Positions 1 through 8,514 of a DNA stretch of 64,000 nucleotides are shown here, one piece after another. Origin of the DNA: Methanosarcina sp. (GTDB lineage: Archaea; Halobacteriota; Methanosarcinia; Methanosarcinales; Methanosarcinaceae); contig NZ_JAQUVZ010000009.1 in assembly GCF_028693135.1 (NCBI RefSeq), positions 1 through 64,000 on the forward strand. The letters run 5' to 3'. Numbering within the stretch: the stretch's first letter is position 1; every line of letters starts with the position of its first letter. The notes beneath the pieces were generated by a model. That model was not told the origin of the DNA. It made no database searches and was given only the letters and a program-made list of their open reading frames with translations. The translations under genes and the position numbers were made by a program.

Positions 1-261
1 CAGGAATGTATATTCAGGAAGTGTGTGGAAGGTGTGGATACCTCAGACCTTGTTGTTGCAATTCTTGACGGTGTGGACGTGGACTCCGGGACAGCCTGGG
101 AGATAGGTTATGCCTATGCAAAAGGAAAACCCGTTATAGGACTCAGGACCGATTTCAGGGCTCTTTCGGACGGAGTCGTGAACCTGATGATTGAGATGGC
201 TATAGTTGCCCTTGCCAGAGATGAAGAAGAACTGCTCAAAATAATGGAAAAGTTCCGATAA
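1..261 (+). CDS. Nucleoside 2-deoxyribosyltransferase-like protein, C-terminal part
   Basis: The reading frame is open from the first base, so the gene begins outside the window and only the last 86 codons are seen. They contain the motif DSGTAWEIGYAYAKGKPV, which matches the segment of nucleoside 2-deoxyribosyltransferase-family proteins that carries the nucleophilic glutamate (E in WEIGYAY), preceded by a DLVVAILDG strand typical of this Rossmann-like fold. Enzymes of this family cleave or swap the base of deoxynucleosides or nucleotides; the exact substrate cannot be told from this part. A T-rich stretch follows the stop codon. The family call is fairly secure, the function is inferred. 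Confidence 0.75.
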   Translation, partial: QECIFRKCVEGVDTSDLVVAILDGVDVDSGTAWEIGYAYAKGKPVIGLRTDFRALSDGVVNLMIEMAIVALARDEEELLKIMEKFR

Positions 262-299
262 CTTTTTTTGTTCCTGTTTATGTGTATACAAACAGACGT

Positions 300-420
300 A
301 CATCTCATTTGCCTCATTTATCTCATTTGTCTCCCTTTTTTCTTCCGATTCATCCCTCTCATTTGTATCTCAATTTGTCTCTTTGTCTCCCTTTTTTTCT
401 TCCGATTCATCCCTCTACTT
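300..420. repeat. Imperfect pyrimidine-rich tandem duplication
   Basis: A segment of roughly 57 bases containing the string CTTCCGATTCATCCCTCT occurs twice (about 339-357 and 396-414), each time preceded by TTTGTCTCCC and a T-run. It lies just downstream of the first gene. No gene is seen here; it may simply be a slipped duplication in a terminator region. Confidence 0.6.
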
Positions 421-698
421 GTCTCTCTGTTTACCATTAAAGGTCATTCCTTTTACCGTTAGAGAGAATCATTTTACAAAAACATAGAGGGATAAAGCCT
501 GTTAACTGGGTCTTAAAAATAACCTTTGTGTTTGCAGACAGATCATAAATATTCGTTTTTGTCGAATATATATTATCTCCCGATTGAGATAAATTTCTAA
601 AAAAGATTCAATATCAGTACCCACAATATATAACGATTATTAATTGGAAATATGTTTATATGGAAGATCCGACATATTAAGTATAGGAGGTTAAAAAT

Positions 699-866
699 AT
701 GACCTTTTCAATGGGATATACTTTTATGAAAGTGAAGACTTCACACGGGCCCGAAGTGTACGTTACCCAGTTCGGGAAACTGGTGAAAGTTGTACCCTGC
801 AGTCCGCAGGTGAAAATATCCGAAAGATATGCAAGCAACTTGATCAGGCAGATCGAGTCAGATTAA
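699..866 (+). CDS. Conserved-looking 55-residue hypothetical protein
   Basis: An ATG at 699 opens a 55-codon frame ending TAA at 864-866. An ideal ribosome binding site, AGGAGG, lies at 685-690, eight bases upstream of the start, and a TATA-like stretch (TTTATATGG) lies at about 655-663. The product starts MTFSMGYTFMKVKT and ends QIESD; it is basic, has one cysteine (PCSPQ), and shows no membrane segment or domain I recognise. The strong initiation signals and the T-rich tract after the stop make it likely that this is a real expressed gene. Function unknown. Confidence 0.65.
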   Translation: MTFSMGYTFMKVKTSHGPEVYVTQFGKLVKVVPCSPQVKISERYASNLIRQIESD

Positions 867-879
867 AAGATAAGAAATT

Positions 880-897
880 ATCCGACTTTTTCTTTTT
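880..897 (+). terminator. T-rich terminator after the 55-residue gene
   Basis: The sequence CCGACTTTTTCTTTTTGAT lies 14 bases after the stop codon. Archaeal transcription commonly ends at such T-tracts; no perfect hairpin precedes it. Confidence 0.4.
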
Positions 898-1154
898 GAT
901 TCGGACAATTTTCGTTAAAGCCCTTTTTTCGGCCGAACCTTTTTCGGTTTAACCTTTTCTGCACAACTGCTACATAGCGTACAGAACCTTTTTTTAACAA
1001 GATCCTGTAATCCGAATTCTCCAGTCTGGCACTAATAAAATTGAGCTTTCCGCATGGAGTCTGTTAACCGGATACTTTTCCAGCAGGAGCTCCTTAACTG
1101 GAGACGAACATGTAGCCCTGGAAATTAACACATCGTCCGAGAGATTGGTTGTCC

Positions 1155-2062
1155 CTTATTAATCGGCTGATTTTTATTCGGATCTCCGAAAATGGAATCT
1201 TTTGTTTTCCTGCTATACCCCTTGCAGGATGAACATGTCTCGTCTGCAACGCAAAAAAGTAACAAAAAAGTAACACGCAGATTCATACTGTCTCCAGGAA
1301 GTAACAAAAAAGTAACATGCGAATTCATACTGTCTCCAGGATAAACTGAATTCAGAACTATCTTCCCTGTCCTAAGAATACTTTTCTTGACCCGGGGAAC
1401 CTCATTCAAATTCACAGACAAATATAAGCACCTCCGCCAGCTTGTCTGGCGGCCCTTCCCAAAAAGAAGAAAGACGTAGAATAGAAAGAAGGAAAGATGT
1501 TTGAGGAAGTAGTAAAAATCGATAGAATCAGATGTGTAATGGATTATTTTCAGGTATAATTAAATTCTGTTTTGATTGCGTTTTCACAGACTTTTTACTT
1601 CAATTTTAATTTATAAATTTTATTTTTGGTCTTTTTTCTTATTTTTTGTCTGAAAGCCGCTCTCCTGCGTTGAGCGTGACAAAAAAGACACAATACAGCT
1701 AATAAGGTTTTACTGGTCATTAATATGTATTCTTCTGCCCATTTGACCTTGCGAAGTTCACATTATAACCTTTAAATTGATCCTCTTGAGCGTAGCGAAA
1801 AGGACAGCGCACTGCAGAGCCGCAACTCTGCCGGGACAAAAAAGACACAATACAGCTAATGCTGTTGCACAGGTCAAAGAGATTTATCAAATAGTCCTCT
1901 TGAATGAAGCTAATTGACATAACCCATCGCTTAGTCCTCTTGAGCGCAGCGAAAAGGACCGCGTACTGTTGCACTTGCAGTGCAACTCCCAGAAAATCTC
2001 CGATTTCCTGAGATCCCAAAGCGCAATTCGGGCGAGGCGCAATTCTGGCAGCAAAACTAGGG
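1155..2062. repeat. Long non-coding dispersed repeat element, copy 1
   Basis: About 0.9 kb without a credible gene. It shares landmarks in the same order with 19200-20065: a TTAATCGGNTGA segment, TTGACC-CGG-AACCTCATT, the hairpin CCGCCAGCTTGTCTGGCGG (1432-1450), GCCGCTCTCCTGCGT, the TGAGCGTGACAAAAA segment, and several blocks of TCCTCTTGAGCGCAGCGAAAAGGAC followed by hairpins. Hairpins here include GCAGAG-CCGCAA-CTCTGC and GTTGCACT-TGC-AGTGCAAC (1968-1986). The GNAT gene follows at once. Reading frames across it are not shared between copies, so I treat it as non-coding. See also 29640-29960 and 43199-43420. Confidence 0.7.
1258..1341. repeat. 42-bp tandem duplication
   Basis: Two adjacent 42-base units, each beginning AGTAACAAAAAAGTAACA and ending CATACTGTCTCCAGGA, differ at only a few positions. 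They lie inside the long dispersed element, and the second repeat copy of that element does not show them, so the duplication is specific to this copy. Confidence 0.75.
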
Positions 2063-2176
2063 ATATCAACCATTTAAAGGTGGACGACCAATAAATTCAA
2101 CCATCCAAAATATAAAGATATAATTTTAATTTTAGATAGAGAAAATAAACCTAACAAAAGAGAGGAATGGGATAAA

Positions 2177-2632
2177 TTGATCAGAACTTACAGGGAAACA
2201 GACCTTGAAGAGATGGTAAGGATCTGGTACGACGCATCAGCCATTGCCCATCCCTTTGTGCCAGCTTCTTTCTGGGCTTCGTATAAATCCGCAATGAAGG
2301 AAAAGTATCTGCCTCTTGCCGAAAATTATGTTTTTGAACAAGAAGGAAAAGTTACAGGCTTTATTTCACTCGTTGGAGAGAGGGTATGTGCCCTCTTTGT
2401 AGCTCCCGACGCGCAGGGAAAAGGAATGGGAAAGGATCTTCTTGAACACGCAAAAGCCCTGAAAGGCAGGCTATCCCTTAAGGTCTACAGGGATAACAAA
2501 AAAGCTATCCTCTTTTATGAAAAGAGCGGACTTAAAGCATACGGAGAAGAGGTTGATGAGCATACGGGCTGCATACAGATTTTTATGGAGTGGGAAATTT
2601 CTAATATGGGGTTTCAAGACTTTGATGCATGA
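2177..2632 (+). CDS. GNAT family N-acetyltransferase
   Basis: A 151-residue protein with the GNAT layout: an N-terminal beta-alpha segment (IRTYRETDLEEMVRIWYDA), a central strand, and the acetyl-CoA pyrophosphate-binding motif in LFVAPDAQGKGMGKDLL (Q/R-x-x-G-x-G/A type) near residues 74-92, then the C-terminal YRDNKKAILFYEKSGL segment seen in RimI/YjaB-like enzymes. It probably transfers an acetyl group from acetyl-CoA to an amine or small molecule; the substrate is unknown. The start is a TTG at 2177, with a purine-rich AGAGGA upstream; no ATG in this frame would keep the first strand. It stands alone after the repeat element. Confidence 0.85.
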   Translation: MIRTYRETDLEEMVRIWYDASAIAHPFVPASFWASYKSAMKEKYLPLAENYVFEQEGKVTGFISLVGERVCALFVAPDAQGKGMGKDLLEHAKALKGRLSLKVYRDNKKAILFYEKSGLKAYGEEVDEHTGCIQIFMEWEISNMGFQDFDA

Positions 2633-2694
2633 AAACTTTGATGCATGTTCAGTTTTAAGTGCACTTACTAAACACAATGGAGTGTCACGAAATT

Positions 2695-2789
2695 AAAGAA
2701 AGAAGAAAGAAAAGAAAGAGTAAAGGAGAGAAAGAAAAGAAAGAGTAAAGGAGGAAGAAAAGAAAGAGTAAAGGAGGGAAAGAAAGGCC
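2695..2789. repeat. Purine-only repeat leader upstream of paralogue A
   Basis: About 90 bases made almost entirely of A and G, built from repeated GAAAGAGTAAAGGAGGGAAA-like units (three to four imperfect copies). It forms the leader of the following gene and ends in its GGAGGG ribosome binding site. The repeated AGGAG boxes could give several ribosome landing sites, or this may be a simple slipped repeat. Confidence 0.6.
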
Positions 2790-3803
2790 ATGAACCATGA
2801 AACCGGAGGTAGATCCATTAAAGGGGTAGAAGACTCACTTTTCCAGCATCTTGCACCCGATACGCCGGAAGTTAAGAAAATAAAAAGCCTGCAGGGTAGA
2901 GAGTATGAATACGCCGAGCACATAGGAATAGCAGAATATTCAATTGCCAGGCATTTTTACGAGGCTGACAGAAAAATAAAGGATAAGGATGCAGTATCGG
3001 CATTAAAGAATATCAGAAAAAACGGCAACAAAAACATTTCTTTTTTTAAAGAGGGGCTTGAAAAAGAAATTGTCAAAAACCTGATAGACCTCCTTGAAGA
3101 AAAACCAGTAACCCACCATGAGTTGAAGCTGGTAATAGACTACGTTTTAGAGATTATCGATAACAGATCATGGATGGAAGATGAACAGGCATACATAAAG
3201 TGGGTAGCTTACGTTATGGACCTTTTCACAGAAGAAGAGAATGAAGAGTATGAGAAGAGCATAAAAAAGCTTGCTGCTAAACTGGGTTTGTCCAGTAAAC
3301 ATGCGGACCTCATACTCCTGAAAGGGGACGAAGAAGATTATTTTGAATTTGTAGAGGGGTATGGAGAAGAAAATGAAGGAGATAAAGGAGAGAAAAGGGA
3401 CGAAGGAGGGGAAAGAGACGAAGGAGAAGAACTGACCGAAGAAGAGATGATAGCAGAAGTGGAAAGCAGTTTCCTTTCAATGGAAGACTCCGAGAAATTC
3501 GATTTCCTGCTGGAAAACGGCCCGGAGTTTTACGAACTTACAGGAGTTTACATCTCCGAACTGTCAGAAAAAGGCGAATTTGAGAGGATTCAGGAACTTT
3601 ACGGCAAACTCACTGAAAAATACGACGACTTCATTTACCTGTACGTTTTCATGGGAGCAACCTACTTTGAGATAGAACCTGCCCTTGCAAAATCCTATTT
3701 TGAAAATGCACAAAACGCCCTCGATAAACTCGATGGTCTTTCGGACTCCACAAAAGAAAGATTAAGAGCCAGCTTCCTTAACCTGATCAAGAAAATAAAC
3801 TGA
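2790..3803 (+). CDS. Acidic helical protein, tandem paralogue A (unknown family)
   Basis: A 337-residue protein and the first of three homologous genes in this region. An N-terminal helical domain of about 150 residues begins with LAPDTPEVKKIKSLQ and contains the family hallmark NRSWMEDEQAYIKWVAYVM. A very acidic, low-complexity linker follows (about residues 190-225, rich in E, D, G and K), then a C-terminal helical segment (FDFLLENGPEFYEL through LAKSYFENAQNALDKL) that looks like degenerate TPR hairpins. No signal peptide or membrane segment. A GGAGGG ribosome site lies upstream of the ATG, in an unusually purine-rich leader (2695-2789) made of repeated AAGAAAGAGTAAAGGAG units. I do not recognise the family; a cytoplasmic adaptor or conflict-system role is possible but unproven. 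Confidence 0.75.
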   Translation: MNHETGGRSIKGVEDSLFQHLAPDTPEVKKIKSLQGREYEYAEHIGIAEYSIARHFYEADRKIKDKDAVSALKNIRKNGNKNISFFKEGLEKEIVKNLIDLLEEKPVTHHELKLVIDYVLEIIDNRSWMEDEQAYIKWVAYVMDLFTEEENEEYEKSIKKLAAKLGLSSKHADLILLKGDEEDYFEFVEGYGEENEGDKGEKRDEGGERDEGEELTEEEMIAEVESSFLSMEDSEKFDFLLENGPEFYELTGVYISELSEKGEFERIQELYGKLTEKYDDFIYLYVFMGATYFEIEPALAKSYFENAQNALDKLDGLSDSTKERLRASFLNLIKKIN

Positions 3804-4143
3804 TTGCAACCGAGGTTGGGAATAAACAGATGAAAAACCGGAAAGCCTTATCAGAAGATCATTTATAAGGGCAACCTTCCCGACAAACTTTTTTTGTCAG
3901 GAAAATTTTATTCACTGCCTGAGAATGAGTCTTTTTTATCCCCATGTCTAAGAAATTCTCCTGCTTTTTAATGGCATGATTATCATTATATCATATTTTG
4001 AATTTTATGATAATTTGGATTAGCATATTTATCAATTCTGAAAAATTACCTCAACTATGCAAACCGTTGAACAATGCCCATAATCAGCAATTTTATAACA
4101 GTTCACGGATTATCCTAAGCCATCATTACAGTGTTGCTCACCC

Positions 4144-4622
4144 ATGGCAAAAAACACAACCGGTTCAAACGGCGCAAACCTCGGTTTTGAAGAAAAACTC
4201 TGGCAGACAGCAGATAAGCTCAGAAACAACATGGACGCAGCGGAGAAGTCCTCTTTATTGACGCCCGGAACATGGGAGCTTTGCGGGACCGCACCCCCCG
4301 CGAACTTACAGATGAAGAAGTCCGGAAAATTTCCGACACTTATCATACCTGGCGTCGGGAAAAAGTAGAATGTAGAAAATACGAATACGTCCCCGGTTTC
4401 TGCAAGTCTGCAAGCCTTGACGAAATTAAGAAGCACGATTATATCCTGACCCCTGGCCGCTATGTAGGTTTTGAAGAAACCGAAGACGACGATGAGGAAT
4501 TTGAAGAGAAAATGGAGAAGCTGACTACTGAACTTTCGGAACAGCTCAGGAAGTCGGAAGAGCTGGAGAAGAAAATAAAAGAGAATCTGACAGGGCTCGG
4601 GTATGAACCAAGTTGGAAATGA
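4144..4622 (+). pseudogene. hsdM: Remnant of type I restriction-modification methylase hsdM with large internal deletion
   Basis: The first about 34 codons read MAKNTTGSNGANLGFEEK then LWQTADKLRNNMDAAE, which is the start of HsdM, the N6-adenine methylase subunit of type I systems. Near 4240-4245 the frame changes: the other frame reads GEVLFIDARNMG, then LRDRTPRELTDEEVRKI, and later DYILTPGRYVGFEE, the usual HsdM C-terminal landmarks, running to a coiled-coil tail and a stop at 4622. The SAM-binding and NPPF catalytic parts are absent; given an HsdM of about 500 residues, some 330 codons are lost. The two ends are joined out of frame, so no methylase can be made. A start inside the C-terminal frame (4272) could in principle give a 116-residue tail fragment. 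Confidence 0.85.
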
Positions 4623-4764
4623 ACAATTAAATACGCCGGTTGAACATAAAAAGAGGTGCTGGCTGAACTGAAAAAATAACCAGTTCAACCACGTAAAAAT
4701 AATTGTATCCATCCATCCCTGTTATTAGAAATCAATACAAATTAACAATCGGAGAGCATTAGTT

Positions 4765-5868
4765 ATGGTTTCTGAAGAAAACAATGAATTTGTTGAGGAC
4801 AAGTTATCTTTGTCCGAATTTCTCGTGCCGGATACTCCGAAGATTAAGGAAATAAAAAACATTTACGAGAACGAATACGAATACAGCGAGTATCTGAGTG
4901 AAATCGAGTTTTCAATTGCCGAATATTATTACAAAGAGAACCGGAAAGTTACGGATAAAGATGTCATAAAGGCATTGAAGAATATAAAACAGAACCGTGA
5001 CAAACCCATCAGTTTCTTTGAAAAAGCTCTTGAGATTAAAATTGTAAAAACCCTGATTGAACCTCTTGAGGAAAGCCCGCTTACCGACCATGAATTCATC
5101 CTTGTTCTTGACTATGTTTTGTGGGTCGTTGACAACAGGTCCTGGTTGCAGGATAAACAGGCCTATGTAAAGTGGATAACGTACGTGTTAGGCTTTTTAT
5201 CAGTGGTAGAGGAGAAAAAATACGAAAGCCAGTTCAAAAAATTTGCCCGCAAAATGGGTGTATCCGGATCTCAGGTTGATATGCTCCTTATGAAAAAAGA
5301 AATGACTGATGATTTCTTCGGTGATGCAGGTTTATTTGACGAGGAAGACCTTTTTGAAGGTATTATAGATAAAACCGGGATTCTTGATGAAGACCGAACG
5401 GCAGATGACCTTGAAACCGGTTTCTTTTTAATGACAGATGATGAAAAATTCAATTTCCTGCTGGACAAAGGCCCTGATTACGTCGAACTCGTACAGTCCT
5501 ATATCTCCGAACTTGCGGAAAAAGAAGATTTTGAAAAGCTGCAGGACTTTTACAAAAAGCTCAGTGAAAAAGAAAAGAAATTCTTCCCCCTGCACCTCAT
5601 GGTGGGGACTGTCTACATCGATAAAGACCCGGCATTTGCCAAATCCTGTTTTGAAGAAACTTTGAGAATTGCCTCAAGGTCAAAAGAAATTCCTGAAGAA
5701 ATGAAGGGCGCCCTGAAACTAAATATCCTCCTTCTGGAAACCCTCCTCCCGGAAGAGCTCACTGAGAAACCAGAGGAAAAAACCGATGCGGGCAAAAAAG
5801 GCAAAAGTAAATGCAAATCCAGAAAAAAAGCTTCAAATCAGGATGTTGAAAGCGAAGAAGATATTTAA
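4765..5868 (+). CDS. Acidic helical protein, tandem paralogue B (unknown family)
   Basis: A 367-residue homologue of the genes at 2790 and 6185. It begins MVSEENNEFVEDKLSLSE, followed by the shared LVPDTPKIKEIKNI and NRSWLQDKQAYVKWITYVL motifs, an acidic middle (DDFFGDAGLFDEEDLFEG) and a TPR-like C-terminal part (FNFLLDKGPDYVEL onward to FAKSCFEETLRIA). It carries an extra Lys/Ser-rich tail (KKGKSKCKSRKKASNQD) missing from the other two. The leader GGAGAGCATTAGTTATGGTT is almost identical to that of paralogue C, so these two copies arose by a later duplication that included the translation start region. The role is unknown; the tail might bind nucleic acid. Confidence 0.75.
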   Translation: MVSEENNEFVEDKLSLSEFLVPDTPKIKEIKNIYENEYEYSEYLSEIEFSIAEYYYKENRKVTDKDVIKALKNIKQNRDKPISFFEKALEIKIVKTLIEPLEESPLTDHEFILVLDYVLWVVDNRSWLQDKQAYVKWITYVLGFLSVVEEKKYESQFKKFARKMGVSGSQVDMLLMKKEMTDDFFGDAGLFDEEDLFEGIIDKTGILDEDRTADDLETGFFLMTDDEKFNFLLDKGPDYVELVQSYISELAEKEDFEKLQDFYKKLSEKEKKFFPLHLMVGTVYIDKDPAFAKSCFEETLRIASRSKEIPEEMKGALKLNILLLETLLPEELTEKPEEKTDAGKKGKSKCKSRKKASNQDVESEEDI

Positions 5869-6184
5869 TAGTAGCTAAAAAGAAGATTCTGAATAGAAGA
5901 TAAAAAGAACTCGAAAGAAACTCCTTATAAAGGGGACAGGCTGGTTAGGCAGCTTATTCTGGAAACGGAACCGCCTGAAAATCTTTTAGTTTGAATTTTG
6001 CCCTTCACTGCGCGGCTTTTTTGCAAGCCTCCGGAATAGATGCAATTGAAAGTACAACCGCCGCCATTCCAACCTTCTGGAAAGAACGATAAAAAAGGCC
6101 GTGAAAAGGAGATTCAGCATACAGAAAAAGGGCAGCCAGAAAAGGCTGAACAGAAAATAGATCAACCACCGGAGAGCATTGTTT

Positions 6185-7129
6185 ATGGTTTCTGAAGAAA
6201 ATAACGAGACTGTTGAAGAAAGAATTTCATTATCCGAATACCTGATACCCGACACCCCTGAAATACTGGAAATAGAGAGCCTGGAATGCAGGGAACCCGA
6301 ATACATCATGTATCTGGGTGCTGTTGAGTATTCGATTGCCCTGTATTATTATGAAGGAGACAGAAAAATAGAGGATAAAGATGTCATACTGGCACTTGAG
6401 AATATAAAGCTAAACTACGAATTGGATCTCTCCTTTTTTAGCAGGGACCTCGAAATACAGATTATCAATTATTTGATCGGGGCCTTAAGTGAAAAACCGA
6501 TTACACATCACGAATTCCGGCTTGTAATTGACTATGTCTTGTGGGTTATTGAGAAGCGGACCTGGATGGAAGATAAGCAGGCCTATGTTAAGTGGATCGC
6601 TTACGTGATGGGCCTTTATTCGGAAGTAGAGTCGATAAAATATGAAACGGACTTCAAAAGGCTTGCTGAAAAACGCGGAATGTCCGAAGAAGATATAGAC
6701 CTTCTCCTTTTGAAAGGTGAAGATGATGACTTTTCCGAAGCGATGGATTTTGAAGGTTTTCCCGGAGAAGATATTGGCAAATCCAAACCGGAGATGGACT
6801 TTGCTTTAATGCCCGATGAAGAAAAGTACAATTTCCTGCTCGAAAAAGGTCAAGAATTTTCCGGAATGCTTGAATTCTACATCTACGAACTTGCCGAAAA
6901 CAAAGAATTCGAAAAAATCAAGGAACTCTATAGCAAACTCAGCGAAAAATACCCGGACTTCATGTATCTGCACTTTTTGATGGGAGCTATTCACATATCC
7001 ATAGACCCGGTCCTGGCAAAGTCCTGTTTTGAAAGAACTCTGGAAATGGCAGAAAAGGATGAGAATGTACCCGAAACTATATTAGAAAGCCTCAGGCTGA
7101 ATATCTCTTCACTGGAAGAACAACTTTAA
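6185..7129 (+). CDS. Acidic helical protein, tandem paralogue C (unknown family)
   Basis: A 314-residue homologue, starting at the ATG at 6185 by alignment with paralogue B (both begin MVSEENNE); an upstream in-frame TTG at 6179 is unlikely since it lies against the GGAGAG ribosome site. Shared motifs are LIPDTPEILEIESLE, KRTWMEDKQAYVKWIAYVM, a short acidic linker (GEDDDFSEAMDFEGF) and the C-terminal FNFLLEKGQEF-like and LAKSCFERTLEMAE helices. No catalytic motif is evident in any copy; what is conserved is a Trp/Tyr-rich helical core and a TPR-like tail, which suggests a protein-binding role. It is followed by decayed DNA of a former restriction locus. Confidence 0.75.
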   Translation: MVSEENNETVEERISLSEYLIPDTPEILEIESLECREPEYIMYLGAVEYSIALYYYEGDRKIEDKDVILALENIKLNYELDLSFFSRDLEIQIINYLIGALSEKPITHHEFRLVIDYVLWVIEKRTWMEDKQAYVKWIAYVMGLYSEVESIKYETDFKRLAEKRGMSEEDIDLLLLKGEDDDFSEAMDFEGFPGEDIGKSKPEMDFALMPDEEKYNFLLEKGQEFSGMLEFYIYELAENKEFEKIKELYSKLSEKYPDFMYLHFLMGAIHISIDPVLAKSCFERTLEMAEKDENVPETILESLRLNISSLEEQL

Positions 7130-7191
7130 GAAGAAATCGAAAAACTGGGATATAAAACAAGGCCAGGTTCATATAATAATCATTAAAAAAA

Positions 7192-7368
7192 TTGTTGGAT
7201 TTAAATATACTAGTTCAGACACTACCTGAGAAACCAAGAAGCCCAAATCAAAAGTACAAAACAAAAGATGAAATTGTAAAAATAATAAAAAACATGTATG
7301 AGCCCCTAATTGATGAGAAATCGAGGCAAAAGCTGAACAAAAAAGAGGCAAAAGCTGAACAAAACTAG
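7192..7368 (+). other. Possible 58-codon open frame or gene remnant
   Basis: A frame opening with TTG TTG and ending TAG at 7366-7368 encodes a Lys-rich helical peptide (DEIVKIIKNMYEPLIDEK is a part of it) and ends with a short tandem duplication of AGGCAAAAGCTGAACAAAA. There is no good ribosome site. It may be a piece of a lost restriction-locus gene. I do not recognise it. Confidence 0.2.
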
Positions 7369-7646
7369 GAAGAAAATCAAACTACCCAAAAACACCCCAA
7401 AAGACTAACTCAAAGACTAAACAACAAGCGCCGGAAAAAAGTTCGGTGAACTCAAAAACAGGGGAGCCGCAATAGCTGTCTTTAACGTGTATTTTCCGCT
7501 CGCAAGCGAGCGGCCTTGCCGATGAAATCACAAAACAAAAAATAACAAAACAAAAAGCCAGCCTCATAAAAACGAAGTGAAAAAATCCACCCTGAGTTCT
7601 AAGGTTTGAGTCAGAAGCCCATAAAAGTAATAAAAAATGACATGGA

Positions 7647-7775
7647 GAAGAGCAATTTGCCTCTGAAATCAAATTCAAAGAAACCGAGATCGGGATGATT
7701 CCTGAAGGTCTCAAATTAAAGATTCTCTTCTTCCTAAACTCATGTCAGGAAAAATTCGTGCTCAGATTTAAATAA
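7647..7775 (+). pseudogene. hsdS: N-terminal remnant of hsdS (type I specificity subunit)
   Basis: A frame from 7647 to a TAA at 7773-7775 includes FKETEIGMIPEG, which closely matches the conserved opening of HsdS target-recognition domains (usually FKETEIGEIPEDW). The match is lost after about ten more residues and the frame soon stops, so only the first codons of the specificity gene survive. Together with the hsdM remnant at 4144 it marks the two ends of a destroyed type I restriction-modification locus on the same strand and in the usual M-then-S order. Confidence 0.55.
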
Positions 7776-7827
7776 GTTCAGAGCTGGCTTAAATTTCAGC
7801 ACTTTATTCTTTTTATTTTTCATCGGA

Positions 7828-7880
7828 ATGGCCGCTCTTCGAGCGTGACAAGACACCACAAAGATAGCTAATACGGTTTT
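7828..7880. repeat. Short fragment of the dispersed repeat family
   Basis: GGCCGCTCTTCGAGCGTGACAAGACACCACAAAGATAGCTAATACGGTTTTACG resembles the block GCCGCTCTCCTGCG-TGAGCGTGACAAAAAAGACAC-ATACAGCTAATAAGGTTTTAC of the long element at 1155. A related hairpin, CCGCTCGCAAGCGAGCGG, stands at about 7497-7514. Confidence 0.5.
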
Positions 7881-7938
7881 ACGTTTTCTAAAAAAACATT
7901 TCTTCAAAGCCGCCTGCCGGACCTTTTTCAAATCAGTT

Positions 7939-8017
7939 CTTTTTGCCGGCTCCGTTTTATTTAATGGATTTTTTGAAAACGATGGACTGCGCCGCCGACA
8001 GAAAAAATATATTAAAA
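7939..8017. repeat. Short dispersed repeat R79, copy 1
   Basis: This copy begins CTTTTTGCCGGCTCCG, continues through TTTAATGGATTTTTTGAAAAC and ends in GATGGACTGCGCCGCCGACAGAAAA followed by ATATATTAAAA. Related copies are at 9441-9527 and 10051-10120. No coding content. Confidence 0.65.
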
Positions 8018-8079
8018 GAGCTATGCCCATTTTGTATTCATGGCCCCCGATTCTAAAGCTGAAAGAGCATATAAGCAGA

Positions 8080-8340
8080 TTACCGCAATATTCGTTTCCG
8101 AAGTTCAATGCTTATGGGATCAAGTTTCCCATTTTTAGCTTCAAGAATTTCTTTTTTTATAAAACGAGTTCTATTTTTAGCTTCAAGATACTCTACTTTT
8201 GCTTGAAGCTTCTCTTTTTTTGATTTAAGTTTATCTTTTTTTGCTTCAAGTTTCTCTACTGTGGATACAAGCTCTTTAAGGTAAGAATCAGCAGCCTCCG
8301 GGTTTGAGCGGGCAAGATTGAGAATATCTTCACGTTTCAT
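8080..8340 (-). CDS. Small coiled-coil protein, possibly a transposase N-terminal remnant
   Basis: An 86-residue product beginning MKREDILNLARSNPEAAD, then a long heptad-like segment rich in Lys and Glu (VEKLEAKKDKLKSKKEKLQ). A GGAGAG ribosome site lies six bases upstream of the ATG. The opening resembles the N-terminal leucine-zipper region of Methanosarcina IS66-type transposases, which also starts MKREDIL-NLA-NPEA; if so, this is the first part of a lost transposase with an unrelated tail. Alternatively it is an independent coiled-coil gene. Confidence 0.45.
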   Translation of the reverse strand: MKREDILNLARSNPEAADSYLKELVSTVEKLEAKKDKLKSKKEKLQAKVEYLEAKNRTRFIKKEILEAKNGKLDPISIELRKRILR

Positions 8341-8514
8341 AAACAGCTCTCCAAAATCCTGTTACTTTTATAATAACCAATATGATGAAGATGACAATTG
8401 AACTTACATGAAATATAAGTTAGAAATAGGTAATGGTAGGAATAGACAATAGCCATACCGGAAGCTCGATCAAAGAAACACCAAAAACGTAGCATTGGAC
8501 TATCAGGCCGCCTG

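Noticed and set aside
1720-2073. Open frames across the dispersed repeat element (also at 19927-20285 and 29735-29962)
   Set aside because: Frames differ between copies of the element, and no start signals or domain features are seen.
3998-4261. An 87-codon plus-strand frame before the hsdM remnant
   Set aside because: It overlaps the start of the clear hsdM remnant in another frame, and has no ribosome site.
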